Source: Yersinia hibernica
Lineage (GTDB): Bacteria > Pseudomonadota > Gammaproteobacteria > Enterobacterales > Enterobacteriaceae
Assembly: GCF_004124235.1 (NCBI RefSeq)
Contig: NZ_CP032487.1
Location: 124,001 to 188,000 of the forward strand
Length of the DNA stretch: 64,000 bases
Direction: 5' to 3'
Position numbers and translations under genes: made by a program. The notes beneath the pieces are model-generated. The model made no database searches. It had not been told where the DNA came from and saw nothing but the letters and a program-made list of their open reading frames with translations. The first letter of the stretch is position 1. Every line of letters begins with the position of its first letter. Positions 34,884-44,898 of the stretch are shown here, in pieces.

Positions 34884-35840
34884 ATGTACAGGCGTTTACT
34901 GTTAGCAGCAGCGGTGACAGCCGCAATGTGGAGTACAGCCCAGGCAGCTCCACTCGTCGTGGGTTTTTCTCAAATAGGTTCAGAGTCCGGTTGGCGATCT
35001 GCGGAAACCAAGGTTTCTAAACAAGAAGCGGAGAAACGCGGAATAACATTAAAAATCGCGGATGCTCAGCAAAAACAAGAGAACCAAATCAAAGCCGTCA
35101 GATCGTTTATTGCTCAAGGTGTTGATGCCATTTTCATTGCTCCGGTGGTCGCTACTGGTTGGACACCAGTATTACAGGAAGCTAAAGAAGCCAAAATTCC
35201 GGTATTCCTACTGGACCGTATGATTGAGGTGAATGACCCCACTTTGTATACAGCGGCAGTCGCTTCGGACAGCGTATATGAAGGTAAAGTTGCCGGTGAA
35301 TGGCTGCTGAAAGATGTGGCGGGCAAGCCTTGTAATGTTGTTGAACTCCAAGGTACGGTTGGCTCCAGCGTCGCGATTAACCGTAAAAAAGGGTTTGCTG
35401 ACGGGATAGCCTCCGCGCCTAATGTGAAAATAATTCGCTCCCAGTCCGGCGATTTCACCCGCAGTAAAGGCAAAGAGGTTATGGAAAGTTTTATTAAAGC
35501 GGAACAAAACGGTAAGAATATCTGTGCCGTCTATGCTCATAACGATGATATGGCAATTGGTGCCATTCAAGCTATTAAAGAAGCCGGTTTGAAGCCAGGT
35601 ACAGAAATAAAAATCGTTTCTATCGATGGTGTGCCAGATATCTTCAAAGCAATGAGTAGTGGTGAAGCAAATGCAACTGTTGAATTAACACCGAATATGG
35701 CCGGCCCTGCTTTTGATGCCTTAATTGCACTCAAGAAAGACGGAACCCAACCTCCTAAATTTATCCAGACAGAATCCCGCCTGCTACAGCCAGATACAGC
35801 TAAACAGGAATATGAATCCAAGAAGAGTCTAGGTTATTGA
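34884..35840 (+). CDS. ytfQ: Galactofuranose-type ABC transporter, periplasmic binding protein
   Basis: YtfQ of E. coli binds galactofuranose for the YtfQRT-YjfF importer. ATG 34884 has GAGGAG before it and gives 318 residues beginning with a signal peptide MYRRLLLAAAVTAAMWSTAQA, cut about before APLVVGF. Conserved blocks are GFSQIGSESGWR, IADAQQKQENQIKAVRSFIAQG, FIAPVVATGW and VYAHNDDMAIGAIQAIKEAGLKPG. It is first in a four-gene operon. Confidence 0.95.
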   Translation: MYRRLLLAAAVTAAMWSTAQAAPLVVGFSQIGSESGWRSAETKVSKQEAEKRGITLKIADAQQKQENQIKAVRSFIAQGVDAIFIAPVVATGWTPVLQEAKEAKIPVFLLDRMIEVNDPTLYTAAVASDSVYEGKVAGEWLLKDVAGKPCNVVELQGTVGSSVAINRKKGFADGIASAPNVKIIRSQSGDFTRSKGKEVMESFIKAEQNGKNICAVYAHNDDMAIGAIQAIKEAGLKPGTEIKIVSIDGVPDIFKAMSSGEANATVELTPNMAGPAFDALIALKKDGTQPPKFIQTESRLLQPDTAKQEYESKKSLGY

Positions 35841-35924
35841 TTCTAAAGGCGGGGGAAACCCCGCCTGCTTTCGTCACCTGTATTTAGGCAATATATGAGC
35901 CGTTTTTGAACGTGGGTACATTTG

Positions 35925-37415
35925 ATGGAAACACTGCTAGAGGTTCGTGGCTTATCAGTTGAATTTCCTGGTGTTAAAGCATTAGATTCTGTGAATTTCT
36001 CTCTACATCGTGGTGAGGTCGTCGCTTTGTTGGGGGAGAATGGTGCGGGAAAATCGACTTTAATCAAGGCATTAACTGGGGTCTATAAGCGGGCCGCCGG
36101 TGAAGTTTATTTAGAGGGTGTTGCCATTTCTCCTATTGATACCGCTGATGCCCAAAATATGGGGATTGGTACTGTTTATCAAGAGGTGAATTTACTGCCG
36201 AATATTTCTATTGCAGCGAATCTCTTTATTGGCCGCGAGCCATTACGTTGGGGGTTTGTTGACCATCAAACCATGAATCGGCAGGCAGAAAAATTACTCA
36301 AAGGTTATGGTTTAATACTGGATGTTCAGCGCCCATTAGCTGACTTTTCTATTGCAATACAACAGATTGTCGCAATCGCGCGGGCGGTTGATTTGTCTGC
36401 AAAAGTGTTGATTCTGGATGAGCCAACGGCGAGTTTGGATGCTAAAGAAGTCAGTATGTTATTGGATATTCTGCGGCAGTTGCGTGACCAAGGTATTGGC
36501 ATGGTTTTCGTGACCCACTTTCTCGACCAAGTCTATCGGATCAGTGATCGCATTACTGTTTTGCGTAATGGCAAACTCGTCGGCACGAAAGCCACAGCTG
36601 AACTTCCCCGCATTGAATTGGTTCAGATGATGCTGGGCCATAGCTTTGATGAGCAATTACTGAAACGCAGTGAGCATAATATTGCAGTAAGTAACCCATT
36701 GGTTGAATTCAAGAACTATGGTCGGCGAGGGGTTGTGGATAACTTTGATTTATCGGTTTCTCCTGGTGAAATTGTTGGGCTCGCGGGGTTATTGGGGTCT
36801 GGCCGTACTGAGACGGCACAGTTAATTTTCGGCGTGACCACACCTGATACTGGCGAAGCTAAAATCCAAGGCCAGCCGGTGAAGATTAGAACGCCACGTA
36901 AAGCATCAAAATACGGTTTTGGTTATTGCCCGGAAGATCGCAAAACCGATGGCATTGTGGGGGCCGCAACGGTCCGAGAAAATATTATTTTGGCCCTTCA
37001 GGCTCAACGTGGCTGGCTGAGGCCAATTTCTATGCGCGAACAGACTCAAATTGCAGAGGATTTTATTCAGCAATTAGGTATCCGTACCCCTGGCCCTGAA
37101 CAGCAAATTCAGTATCTGTCCGGCGGAAATCAGCAAAAAGTATTATTAGCCCGCTGGCTGGCGACAAAACCCCGATTTTTAATTTTAGATGAGCCGACGC
37201 GGGGGATTGATGTCGGAGCACATGCTGAAATTATTCGCTTGATTGAAAAACTGTGTGACCAAGGGTTGGCGCTGCTGATTATCTCCTCCGAATTAGAGGA
37301 GTTGGCTGGTTATGCCGACCGCATCATTGTCCTGCGAGATCGTCGGCATATTGCACAACTCAGTCACGATGAGATTTCAGTTCCCGCCATTATGCAGGCG
37401 ATCGCGGTGCAATAA
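35925..37415 (+). CDS. ytfR: Galactofuranose-type ABC transporter, ATP-binding protein
   Basis: A 496-residue double ATPase of the monosaccharide importer family. The first half has Walker A GENGAGKST and Walker B VLILDEPTAS. The second half has the degenerate P-loop GLLGSGRTE, signature LSGGNQQKVLLARWLA and FLILDEPTRGIDVG. ATG 35925 is used rather than the adjacent TTG. It lies 84 bp after ytfQ and 11 bp before ytfT. Confidence 0.95.
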   Translation: METLLEVRGLSVEFPGVKALDSVNFSLHRGEVVALLGENGAGKSTLIKALTGVYKRAAGEVYLEGVAISPIDTADAQNMGIGTVYQEVNLLPNISIAANLFIGREPLRWGFVDHQTMNRQAEKLLKGYGLILDVQRPLADFSIAIQQIVAIARAVDLSAKVLILDEPTASLDAKEVSMLLDILRQLRDQGIGMVFVTHFLDQVYRISDRITVLRNGKLVGTKATAELPRIELVQMMLGHSFDEQLLKRSEHNIAVSNPLVEFKNYGRRGVVDNFDLSVSPGEIVGLAGLLGSGRTETAQLIFGVTTPDTGEAKIQGQPVKIRTPRKASKYGFGYCPEDRKTDGIVGAATVRENIILALQAQRGWLRPISMREQTQIAEDFIQQLGIRTPGPEQQIQYLSGGNQQKVLLARWLATKPRFLILDEPTRGIDVGAHAEIIRLIEKLCDQGLALLIISSELEELAGYADRIIVLRDRRHIAQLSHDEISVPAIMQAIAVQ

Positions 37416-37426
37416 GGAGTTATCTC

Positions 37427-38446
37427 ATGGGAAACAGGAGCCTATCTATGCCGCAAAGGCCGCGTAAAGTTAAATGGGTCTTGCCAAAAGGAGCCACTCA
37501 GTTTGCTGCTCTGGCGGTCATTTTATTGATTGATAGCTTAGTCGCTCCACACTTTTTCTCCATTCATATTCAGGATGGACGGCTATTTGGCAGTGTCATT
37601 GATATCTTAAACCGGGGTGCACCCGTTGCTTTATTAGCTCTGGGAATGACATTAGTGATTGCAACCGGGGGCATTGATTTATCTGTTGGGGCGGTAATGG
37701 CAATCGCCGGTGCCACGGCGGCGACCCTGACCAGCGCAGGGTATCCTTTTTTCACGGTATTGGTTGCAGCGCTTGCCGTTGGGGCACTGTGCGGGTTGTG
37801 GAACGGTTTTTTAGTTGCGGTGTTACAGATTCAACCGATTGTCGCCACATTGATGTTAATGGTTGCCGGGCGAGGTATAGCTCAGCTTATTACACAAGGG
37901 CAGATTGTCACATTTGATAGCGGTGGGTTGGCTGAGTTAGGCAGCAGCACGTTGATGTATATGCCAATGTCTGTCGTCATAGCATTCAGCATGCTGATTA
38001 TTGTGTGGTTATTGACGCGCAAAACAGCATTAGGGCTATTTATTGAGTCAGTTGGTATCAACTTGCGCTCCGCGCGCAATGCGGGGGTAAGTACCCGGCT
38101 GGTGCTGATTGCGGTGTATGTGATTTGTGGCATCTGTGCCGCGGTGGCGGGCATTATTGTGACGGCCGATATTCGGGGGGCTGATGCTAACAATGCCGGT
38201 CTATGGCTGGAGTTGGATGCCATTCTGGCGGTGGTTATTGGCGGCGCATCCTTAATGGGAGGGCGTTTTAATCTTTTACTCTCGGTGATCGGCGCTTTGA
38301 TTATTCAGGGTATGAATACTGGGATTTTACTTTCAGGTTATCAACCGGAATTTAATCTGGTTCTTAAAGCCATCGTCGTATTAGCCGTATTGGTGGTGCA
38401 GTCACCGATGATTTCATTAAGTCATCTCTTCCGGAGGCGAAAATAA
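37427..38446 (+). CDS. ytfT: Galactofuranose-type ABC transporter, permease
   Basis: A 339-residue membrane protein of the BPD_transp_2 family with about eight to ten hydrophobic segments and the family motif [23 protein letters not shown] precedes ATG 37427. Its stop codon overlaps the start of yjfF by one base, so they are translationally coupled. Confidence 0.94.
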   Translation: MGNRSLSMPQRPRKVKWVLPKGATQFAALAVILLIDSLVAPHFFSIHIQDGRLFGSVIDILNRGAPVALLALGMTLVIATGGIDLSVGAVMAIAGATAATLTSAGYPFFTVLVAALAVGALCGLWNGFLVAVLQIQPIVATLMLMVAGRGIAQLITQGQIVTFDSGGLAELGSSTLMYMPMSVVIAFSMLIIVWLLTRKTALGLFIESVGINLRSARNAGVSTRLVLIAVYVICGICAAVAGIIVTADIRGADANNAGLWLELDAILAVVIGGASLMGGRFNLLLSVIGALIIQGMNTGILLSGYQPEFNLVLKAIVVLAVLVVQSPMISLSHLFRRRK

Positions 38447-39429
38447 TGTTAAAGCGTAATATTCCTTTGCTGATGACTATCGCCGTTTTTATTCTGGGCT
38501 ACGCCTTTTGTCTCAGCCAATTCCCCAGTTTTTCTTCCACCCGTGTTTGGTGTGACTTACTGACTGATAATGCTTTTCTCGGCATTGTTGCTGTCGGGAT
38601 GACCTTTGTTATCTTATCTGGTGGTATCGATTTATCTGTCGGTTCAGTTATTGCGTTTACTGGCGTATTACTGGCAAAGCTAATCGGAACTTATGGTATT
38701 CATCCTATGTATGCGTTTGCTATCGTCTTGGCTATGGGGGCGATGTTTGGCGCATTCATGGGCTGGATTATTGACTCACTGAAGCTGCCAGCATTTATCA
38801 TCACTCTTGCTGGAATGTTTTTTGTCCGTGGTATGAGCTTTATTGTATCGGAAGAGTCGATTCCCATTAATCACCCACTTTATAGCCAGCTGGCGAATTA
38901 TGCCTGGAAAGTTCCCGGTGGTGGGCGATTTACCCTACTGGCGCTGATTATGCTATTGGTTGTGGCGTTTGGTATTTTGCTGGCCCATAGAACCCGCTTT
39001 GGTCATAACGTCTATGCTATCGGTGGCAACAGTGTGTCAGCCGCCCTAATGGGGGTTCCGGTTAAACAAACCACGATAAAAATCTACATGCTGTCGAGTA
39101 CCTTGGCAGCCCTATCCGGGATTGTTTTCTCTCTCTACACCTCGGCCGGTTATGCATTGGCGGCCAGTGGGGTTGAGCTAGATGCAATAGCCGCCGTCGT
39201 GATTGGTGGCACTTTGCTTACCGGCGGTATTGGCACCGTTTTTGGCACTCTGTTTGGTGTGCTGATTCAAGGCCTTATACAGAGTTACATCACGTTCGAT
39301 GGCACACTTAGCTCGTGGTGGACCAAGATTGTCATCGGGATCCTACTATTTAGCTTCATTGCTATTCAAAAGGCGATGAGTGCTTTTTATTTAAATCGCC
39401 GTGCTCGCTCCTCAACCGCCACCACTTAG
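38446..39429 (+). CDS. yjfF: Galactofuranose-type ABC transporter, second permease
   Basis: A 327-residue permease with the motif [17 protein letters not shown] and [23 protein letters not shown], partner of YtfT. The end overlaps the convergent hdfR by 4 bp. No fructose-bisphosphatase-like or kinase gene accompanies this operon here. Confidence 0.94.
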   Translation: MLKRNIPLLMTIAVFILGYAFCLSQFPSFSSTRVWCDLLTDNAFLGIVAVGMTFVILSGGIDLSVGSVIAFTGVLLAKLIGTYGIHPMYAFAIVLAMGAMFGAFMGWIIDSLKLPAFIITLAGMFFVRGMSFIVSEESIPINHPLYSQLANYAWKVPGGGRFTLLALIMLLVVAFGILLAHRTRFGHNVYAIGGNSVSAALMGVPVKQTTIKIYMLSSTLAALSGIVFSLYTSAGYALAASGVELDAIAAVVIGGTLLTGGIGTVFGTLFGVLIQGLIQSYITFDGTLSSWWTKIVIGILLFSFIAIQKAMSAFYLNRRARSSTATT

Positions 39430-40307
39430 TCCTGTATAGCGCTTTGAGCTGCGTTATTCATGGGGGTTTTTAATAGCTGGCGGATTAAGGTTTGTTGGTC
39501 ACTGTTTTGCAACCAAACGGCATACAGTGGCCGTACTATCGAGGGAATCTCAGTGTTGATAATCAACTCTGGGTACTCTTTTTGCCAATGTTCAGGTAGA
39601 AAAGCGCAGCCGCCGGTAGTTTCCAGCAGTTGCCGGGTTAAATGGGCTGAAGTTGTCGTGAGCACTGGCATTTGCTCGCTATTGAGTAGACGATTTTCTT
39701 GCTGATGAAAATCTGCCCCCCATTCAAGTTTGATGTATGGCACTTCATTTGCATTTTTATGCTGGGTTTCGTCGTCAATTTCCGCTGATAGCGACAGGGG
39801 AATTGAAGAGAACAAACGCAATGAAAAATGCCCTAGCAGCAGGCTGGCTAACTCATCCATTTTGGGGGGCTCGGTCGTTATCAATAAATCGAGTTGCCGT
39901 TCGTGCAACTGCTTGACCAGCGATTGTCGTAAGGCAATGCGCGCCTCAAGGCGTAATGCCTCTCGTTGTTTATATAACTGTTGCAACCAAGGAGAGAGGT
40001 AAGCCTCCCAAAGCGAGGCGGTTGCACCAATCGACAACTCGGTGTGTTGCAGCGAATGTACGACTTCTTTTTTGGCTAGCTGCCAAGTACTCATCAGTGT
40101 TTCAGCATAAGGCACCAGCCGTTCACCGGCCGGGGTCAGGCGAATATTATTGCGATGACGAGTGAATAAATTTGCACCTAATTGATTTTCCAACTGACGG
40201 ATACGAAAACTCACCGCCGACTGCGTTAAGTACAAAGATTCAGCTGCGCGACCAAAGTGGCGAGTTCTACTGACCTCCAAAAAGGTTTTCAGTAATTCGG
40301 TATCCAC
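39426..40307 (-). CDS. hdfR: LysR-type regulator HdfR
   Basis: HdfR represses the flagellar master operon flhDC in E. coli. From GTG 40307 the protein starts [44 protein letters not shown] as in E. coli and has 293 residues (E. coli 279). A GGAG ribosome site sits correctly for this GTG; ATG 40313 lies too close to it. The N-terminal winged helix-turn-helix (1-60) is highly conserved and the effector domain less so. It is divergent from maoP. Confidence 0.92.
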   Translation of the reverse strand: MDTELLKTFLEVSRTRHFGRAAESLYLTQSAVSFRIRQLENQLGANLFTRHRNNIRLTPAGERLVPYAETLMSTWQLAKKEVVHSLQHTELSIGATASLWEAYLSPWLQQLYKQREALRLEARIALRQSLVKQLHERQLDLLITTEPPKMDELASLLLGHFSLRLFSSIPLSLSAEIDDETQHKNANEVPYIKLEWGADFHQQENRLLNSEQMPVLTTTSAHLTRQLLETTGGCAFLPEHWQKEYPELIINTEIPSIVRPLYAVWLQNSDQQTLIRQLLKTPMNNAAQSAIQD

Positions 40308-40372
40308 ACCCATCTCCAATTTTTTTTGTCGTTAAGATTTAAATGTTTTGTTTTACACGATGTCAAGCCTAT

Positions 40373-40389
40373 CTAATACTCCGCGCCAT
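40373..40389 (+). other. maoS: Probable maoS site (Ori macrodomain)
   Basis: CTAATACTCCGCGCCAT between hdfR and maoP. As I recall, this is the 17-bp maoS sequence described in E. coli, which with MaoP organises the Ori macrodomain, in the same intergenic position. I cannot check the recalled sequence here. Confidence 0.65.
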
Positions 40390-40426
40390 AAACAGCACGA
40401 CCATGAGAGAATTAGGAGCGTGTCAG

Positions 40427-40765
40427 ATGGCGGATAGCTTCATCACGACCAATCGTTTTTTTGATAATAAACATTATCCTCGCGGGTTCTCGCGTCACGG
40501 CGATTTCACCATTAAAGAGGCGCAATTACTAGAGCGCCACGGTTACGCTTTCAACGAACTTGATCTTGGAAAACGCCAGCCTGCAACGGAAGAAGAACAG
40601 CTGTTTGTGGCTGTTTGTCGCGGCGAGCGTGATCCAGTCAGCGCTGAGGAGAAAGTCTGGTCCAAGTATGTGACTCGGACTCGTCGCCCTAAACGCTTCC
40701 ATACGTTATCTGGCGGTAAACCGCAGATGGACGCAGTGGAAGATTACACGGATAGCGATGACTAA
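40427..40765 (+). CDS. maoP: Macrodomain Ori protein MaoP (YifE)
   Basis: A 112-residue DUF413-type protein, nearly identical to E. coli: [39 protein letters not shown] and [17 protein letters not shown] 40427 follows TAGGAG; the upstream open frame lacks similarity. In E. coli MaoP acts through maoS on chromosome layout. Confidence 0.95.
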   Translation: MADSFITTNRFFDNKHYPRGFSRHGDFTIKEAQLLERHGYAFNELDLGKRQPATEEEQLFVAVCRGERDPVSAEEKVWSKYVTRTRRPKRFHTLSGGKPQMDAVEDYTDSDD

Positions 40766-40781
40766 TATCTTTTGTTCTTGA

Positions 40782-40814
40782 AGTCGCAGGCTCTGTAATC
40801 ACTGACCTGCGACT
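40782..40814. repeat. Hairpin between maoP and yifB
   Basis: AGTCGCAGG and CCTGCGACT form a perfect 9-bp stem with a 15-nt loop between the convergent genes. Neither strand has a T-run, so terminator function is uncertain. Confidence 0.45.
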
Positions 40815-40878
40815 CTCTCGTTACTCAGGGTATGCTATTGCACTTAGGTATTATGGCTTTTTTGCTCTATTTTAGTTT

Positions 40879-42402
40879 TTATATCAGGCTTTTGTGTAAT
40901 TGCAAAAGCAAGCGGTCTATACAACGATAGCTCAGAGCCTCTGAAAGATGATTTTTTTGAATGTTATCTTCCAGAGCCAGATCTGCAATGGTTCGCGCCA
41001 CCTTCAAAATATGGTGCCAGGCGCGCACTGACAGCCCCAGTTTTAGCAGTGCCTGCTCTAAAAAAACAGCATTCTCAGTGACTAAATAGCAATGCTCAGC
41101 TATCTCTTGACTATTCAGCCGTGTGTTTATCTTCCCCGCTCTATCCAATTGTTTTTTTCTAGCTTGTAGCACCCGTTGCCTGACCGTTTTGCTACTCTCC
41201 CCCTGAAGTTTCTGTGCCCCTAGCATTCCAGCAGGAAGTAAGGGTACTTCGATCGATAAATCAAATCTGTCCAAAAATGGGCCTGATAATTTTGCTAAAT
41301 AACGTAAGATTTGTTGTGGCGGTGCCCGATTATGCGTGCCTTGATAATGACCACTGGGGCTGGGGTTCATCGCCGCTATCAACTGTACTCTTGCCGGGAA
41401 ACAGACTTTTGCGGTTGCGCGGGAAATGATAATTTCACCTGACTCCAGCGGTTCGCGTAGTGAATCCAGAACCCGGCGTTCAAACTCCGGCAGTTCATCC
41501 AGAAAAAGTACCCCATTGTGTGCCAGTGATATTTCGCCGGGGCGAGGAATTGACCCTCCGCCAATTAACGCGGCCATCGATGCGCTGTGATGTGGTGCCC
41601 GAAAAGCTCGACAGCGCCATTGAACCGGCAGTTCATTGCGGTGCGATAAGCCATTAATAGCTGCAGCCTCAAGGGCTTCTTGATCCGTCAGCGGTGGCAA
41701 TAACCCCGTGAGCCGATTCGCCAGCATAGTTTTGCCCGTACCTGGCGGCCCGAGCAACAGCAAATTATGCCCACCGGCAGCAGCTATCTCCAGAGCACGT
41801 TTGGCTTGTGATTGGCCGATGATATCTTGCAGGTCAAGACTGTCATCCCAATCTGCAATAGCACTCAGGCGTTGGCCTTGAGCAAGCGTATTCTCACCTT
41901 GTAAAAAGCCACATACTGCTAATAAGTGGTCTGCGACCCAGCTGTCATTTTGTGCAATTAACCCAATCTCCGCACTGTTTTCTGACGGCAAAATTAATTG
42001 CCGCTGGGCTTGGCTGCTGGCGAGCGCTGCTGGAATTGCGCCGCTAACGCGCCTTAGCGCCCCTGATAGGGCAAGTTCACCCAAGAACTCATAGTGCGCT
42101 AATTTATCCGCAGGAATCTGCTCTGACGCGGCTAATATTGCTAAAGCGATAGGCAGGTCATAACGCCCACCTTCTTTGGGTAAATCTGCCGGCGCAAGAC
42201 TGACTGTGATCCGTTTGGCTGGATAGGTAAAACCGCTGTTGATTAATGCGCTGCGAACTCTGTCCCGCGCCTCTTTTACCGTCGTTTCCGGTAGCCCCAC
42301 CAAAATTAACCCTGGTAGCCCGTTGCTGATATGAACTTCAACGGTAACTGAGGGGGCCTGAATACCTAATGTGGCACGGGTGTGAATAGTTGCCAGAGAC
42401 AT
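40879..42402 (-). CDS. yifB: Mg-chelatase-like AAA+ protein YifB (ComM family)
   Basis: A 507-residue ComM-family protein. ComM in naturally competent bacteria is a hexameric helicase that aids branch migration of incoming DNA. The N-terminal Lon-like domain (PGLILVGLPETTVKEARDRVRSA) is followed by the AAA+ module with Walker A GPPGTGKT (218-225) and Walker B GVLFLDELPEF, then a Mg_chelatase C-terminal domain. ATG 42402 gives MSLATIHTRATLG, as in E. coli; the upstream frame is ignored. Confidence 0.94.
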   Translation of the reverse strand: MSLATIHTRATLGIQAPSVTVEVHISNGLPGLILVGLPETTVKEARDRVRSALINSGFTYPAKRITVSLAPADLPKEGGRYDLPIALAILAASEQIPADKLAHYEFLGELALSGALRRVSGAIPAALASSQAQRQLILPSENSAEIGLIAQNDSWVADHLLAVCGFLQGENTLAQGQRLSAIADWDDSLDLQDIIGQSQAKRALEIAAAGGHNLLLLGPPGTGKTMLANRLTGLLPPLTDQEALEAAAINGLSHRNELPVQWRCRAFRAPHHSASMAALIGGGSIPRPGEISLAHNGVLFLDELPEFERRVLDSLREPLESGEIIISRATAKVCFPARVQLIAAMNPSPSGHYQGTHNRAPPQQILRYLAKLSGPFLDRFDLSIEVPLLPAGMLGAQKLQGESSKTVRQRVLQARKKQLDRAGKINTRLNSQEIAEHCYLVTENAVFLEQALLKLGLSVRAWHHILKVARTIADLALEDNIQKNHLSEALSYRCIDRLLLQLHKSLI

Positions 42403-42585
42403 GTTGCTTTCCTTTGCTGTCGTGTGTCCTTGATGTTGGGGTGTTACCGCAGAGTGCCTCAAATTTTTTTTTAGCACTTAGAAAAAGCATTGGTTTGCGA
42501 AAGCTCACGAGAAGTTTCGCTGCAATGGATGTATCAAAATCAAAAATTGCGATGTAGGGCGCAGAAAAAAGACCTAAGTGTCGAT

Positions 42586-42613
42586 TTGAGTTTTACTGAT
42601 TGATAAATAATAT
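42586..42613 (+). promoter_or_regulatory. Candidate promoter of the ilvLGMEDA operon
   Basis: TTGAGT, a 16-bp spacer and TAATAT in the 330-bp gap between yifB and ilvL. The leader from here would be about 120 nt, longer than expected, so a nearer promoter (around TTGTCA at about 42663) is an alternative. Confidence 0.3.
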
Positions 42614-42735
42614 ATTTATTGTGTTTTATTTAGATGCCAACAAAATAATAATTTAAATAAATATTGTCAGATAACTGATAACTGTGGTAACTCTGTAGGT
42701 ATTCGTTCGACACTAGACAGATGAACAACCTAATT

Positions 42736-42834
42736 ATGAAAGCGATTGTCCAAGTGATTAACCTAGTCCTAATTAGCGTGGTGGTGATTATTATCCCACC
42801 GTGCGGGGCTGCACTTGGACGAATAAAGGCATAA
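42736..42834 (+). CDS. ilvL: ilv operon leader peptide
   Basis: From ATG 42736 the peptide has 32 residues, the same length as E. coli IlvL. It contains the control run SVVVIIIPPCGAALGR, rich in Val, Ile and Leu codons, so ribosome stalling there reports charging of these tRNAs. An in-frame ATG at 42721 would give 37 residues; neither has a clear ribosome site. The attenuator follows 24 bp downstream. Confidence 0.9.
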   Translation: MKAIVQVINLVLISVVVIIIPPCGAALGRIKA

Positions 42835-42857
42835 AAATCAAGCCTTAATCTCAAGAG

Positions 42858-42890
42858 AACCCCCGCACCGAAAGGTCCGGGGGTTTTTTT
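42858..42890 (+). terminator. ilv attenuator terminator
   Basis: AACCCCCGCACCGAAAGGT...CGGGGGTT stem followed by seven T, just after ilvL and before ilvG. It is the terminator arm of the attenuation switch. Confidence 0.93.
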
Positions 42891-42975
42891 ATCGGTACGT
42901 TACAAGACGTGAGGAACATAAAATGTACAACAGAATAAAATCCTGCTCCTCCCGCAAAAGGTCGGGGAAATAACT

Positions 42976-44622
42976 ATGAATGGTGCTCAGTGGGTGGTTC
43001 AAGCGTTGCGTGCGCAGGGAGTTGATACGGTATTCGGCTATCCAGGTGGGGCAATAATGCCTGTCTACGATGCTTTGTATGATGGTGGTGTCGAGCATCT
43101 GCTCTGCCGCCATGAACAGGGCGCTGCTATTGCCGCTATTGGTTATGCGCGTGCCACCGGTAAAGTCGGGGTGTGTATCGCCACCTCAGGCCCCGGAGCC
43201 ACTAATCTGATCACCGGTTTGGCTGATGCTTTGCTAGATTCGGTGCCGGTAATCGCCATCACCGGTCAGGTTGGCTCTGCTTTAATCGGCACTGATGCTT
43301 TTCAGGAAATTGATGTTCTGGGCCTATCTCTGGCCTGTACCAAACACAGTTTTTTGGTCGAATCACTGGATGCATTGCCGGGTATCATGGCAGAGGCTTT
43401 TACTATCGCCACCAGCGGCCGTCCTGGGCCAGTTTTAATCGACATTCCAAAAGATATTCAATTGGCCGTGGGCGAATTGACCCCGCATTTGATGCCAGTT
43501 GAAGAGTATCCCGTTGATTCTGCTGCGGAGTTACAACAAGCTTGGGATATGCTGGCAACAGCTAAAAAGCCGATGCTGTATGTCGGTGGTGGTGTTGGGA
43601 TGGCGCAGGCGGTCGCAGCTTTACGCGAGTTTATTGCGGTCACCGGCATTCCTGCGGTGGCGACATTGAAAGGTTTGGGCGCACCCGACACTGAGCACCC
43701 TTGTTATCTGGGCATGTTGGGCATGCACGGCACCAAAGCGGCGAATTTTGCGGTGCAGGACTGTGACTTATTGATAGCTGTGGGTGCGCGTTTTGATGAC
43801 CGCGTGACTGGCAAGCTGAATACATTCGCTGCGAAAGCCAAAGTTATCCATATGGATATCGACCCGGCAGAGTTGGGTAAATTGCGCCAAGCACACGTCG
43901 CGCTGCAAGGGGATTTAAAAGTCTTGTTGCCCGCCTTGCAACAAACGCTGAATATTCAGCCGTGGTGTGATGAGGTTATGGCGTTAAAACAACAGCATAG
44001 CTGGCGTTATGACCACCCTGGCCAGGCGATTTATGCCCCATTGCTGCTTAAGCAAATCTCAGAGCGGAAAGCCCCACAAACCGTGGTGACCACCGATGTC
44101 GGTCAGCACCAGATGTGGACGGCGCAGCACATGAGCTTTACCCGCCCGGAGAATTTCATCACCTCCAGTGGCTTGGGCACGATGGGTTTTGGCATCCCAG
44201 CCGCCGTTGGCGCACAGATGGCCCGCCCAGATGATATGGTTATCTGTGTCTCCGGCGATGGCTCATTCATGATGAATGTGCAGGAATTGGGCACCATAAA
44301 ACGAAAACAGTTACCGCTGAAAATCGTTTTATTGGATAACCAGCGATTAGGGATGGTTAGGCAGTGGCAACAACTGTTTTTTGATGGACGTTATAGCGAA
44401 ACCAATCTTTCTGATAACCCCGATTTCATCACTCTGGCCAGTGCTTTCAATATCCCCGGCCAACGTATCACCCGCAAAGACCAAGTCGATGCCGCCCTGG
44501 ATGCGCTGTTTAACAGCGATGGCCCTTATCTGCTCCAGGTTTCCATCGACGAACTCGAAAACGTTTGGCCGTTAGTGCCGCCAGGCGCAGGCAATGAAAC
44601 CATGTTGGAGAAAATCTCATGA
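42976..44622 (+). CDS. ilvG: Acetolactate synthase II, large subunit
   Basis: IlvG with IlvM joins pyruvate to pyruvate or 2-oxobutyrate, the first shared step to Val, Leu and Ile. The 548-residue thiamine diphosphate enzyme is full length, without the frameshift that inactivates it in E. coli K-12. It has the catalytic Glu47 in RHEQGAAI and the diphosphate-binding GDGSFMMN. Its stop overlaps the ilvM start. Confidence 0.97.
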   Translation: MNGAQWVVQALRAQGVDTVFGYPGGAIMPVYDALYDGGVEHLLCRHEQGAAIAAIGYARATGKVGVCIATSGPGATNLITGLADALLDSVPVIAITGQVGSALIGTDAFQEIDVLGLSLACTKHSFLVESLDALPGIMAEAFTIATSGRPGPVLIDIPKDIQLAVGELTPHLMPVEEYPVDSAAELQQAWDMLATAKKPMLYVGGGVGMAQAVAALREFIAVTGIPAVATLKGLGAPDTEHPCYLGMLGMHGTKAANFAVQDCDLLIAVGARFDDRVTGKLNTFAAKAKVIHMDIDPAELGKLRQAHVALQGDLKVLLPALQQTLNIQPWCDEVMALKQQHSWRYDHPGQAIYAPLLLKQISERKAPQTVVTTDVGQHQMWTAQHMSFTRPENFITSSGLGTMGFGIPAAVGAQMARPDDMVICVSGDGSFMMNVQELGTIKRKQLPLKIVLLDNQRLGMVRQWQQLFFDGRYSETNLSDNPDFITLASAFNIPGQRITRKDQVDAALDALFNSDGPYLLQVSIDELENVWPLVPPGAGNETMLEKIS

Positions 44623-44876
44623 TGCAACATCAGCTCTCTATCCAAGCCCGCTTCCGCCCTGAGATGTTAGAGCGCGTATTGCGAGTGGTGCGGCACCGCG
44701 GCTTTCAAGTTTGTGCTATGAATATGTCGCCAATGATTAATGCCGAGAATATTAATATTGAATTGACCGTTGCCAGCGGGCGACCTGTCGATTTACTGTC
44801 TTCTCAGCTGAGTAAGCTGATGGATGTCGCCTGCGTCGAGATCCTACAACCTAATACATTACAAATACGCGCCTGA
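44619..44876 (+). CDS. ilvM: Acetolactate synthase II, small subunit
   Basis: An 85-residue ACT-domain regulatory subunit ([29 protein letters not shown]), needed for IlvG activity. It starts within the ilvG stop (ATGATG), so translation is coupled. The valine-insensitive isozyme II is the one expected. Confidence 0.95.
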   Translation: MMQHQLSIQARFRPEMLERVLRVVRHRGFQVCAMNMSPMINAENINIELTVASGRPVDLLSSQLSKLMDVACVEILQPNTLQIRA

Positions 44877-44898
44877 TGCGCCACAAGGAAAGAAAAGA

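Noticed and set aside
42976-44622. Frameshifted ilvG as in E. coli K-12
   Set aside because: The frame is continuous for 548 codons with all motifs.
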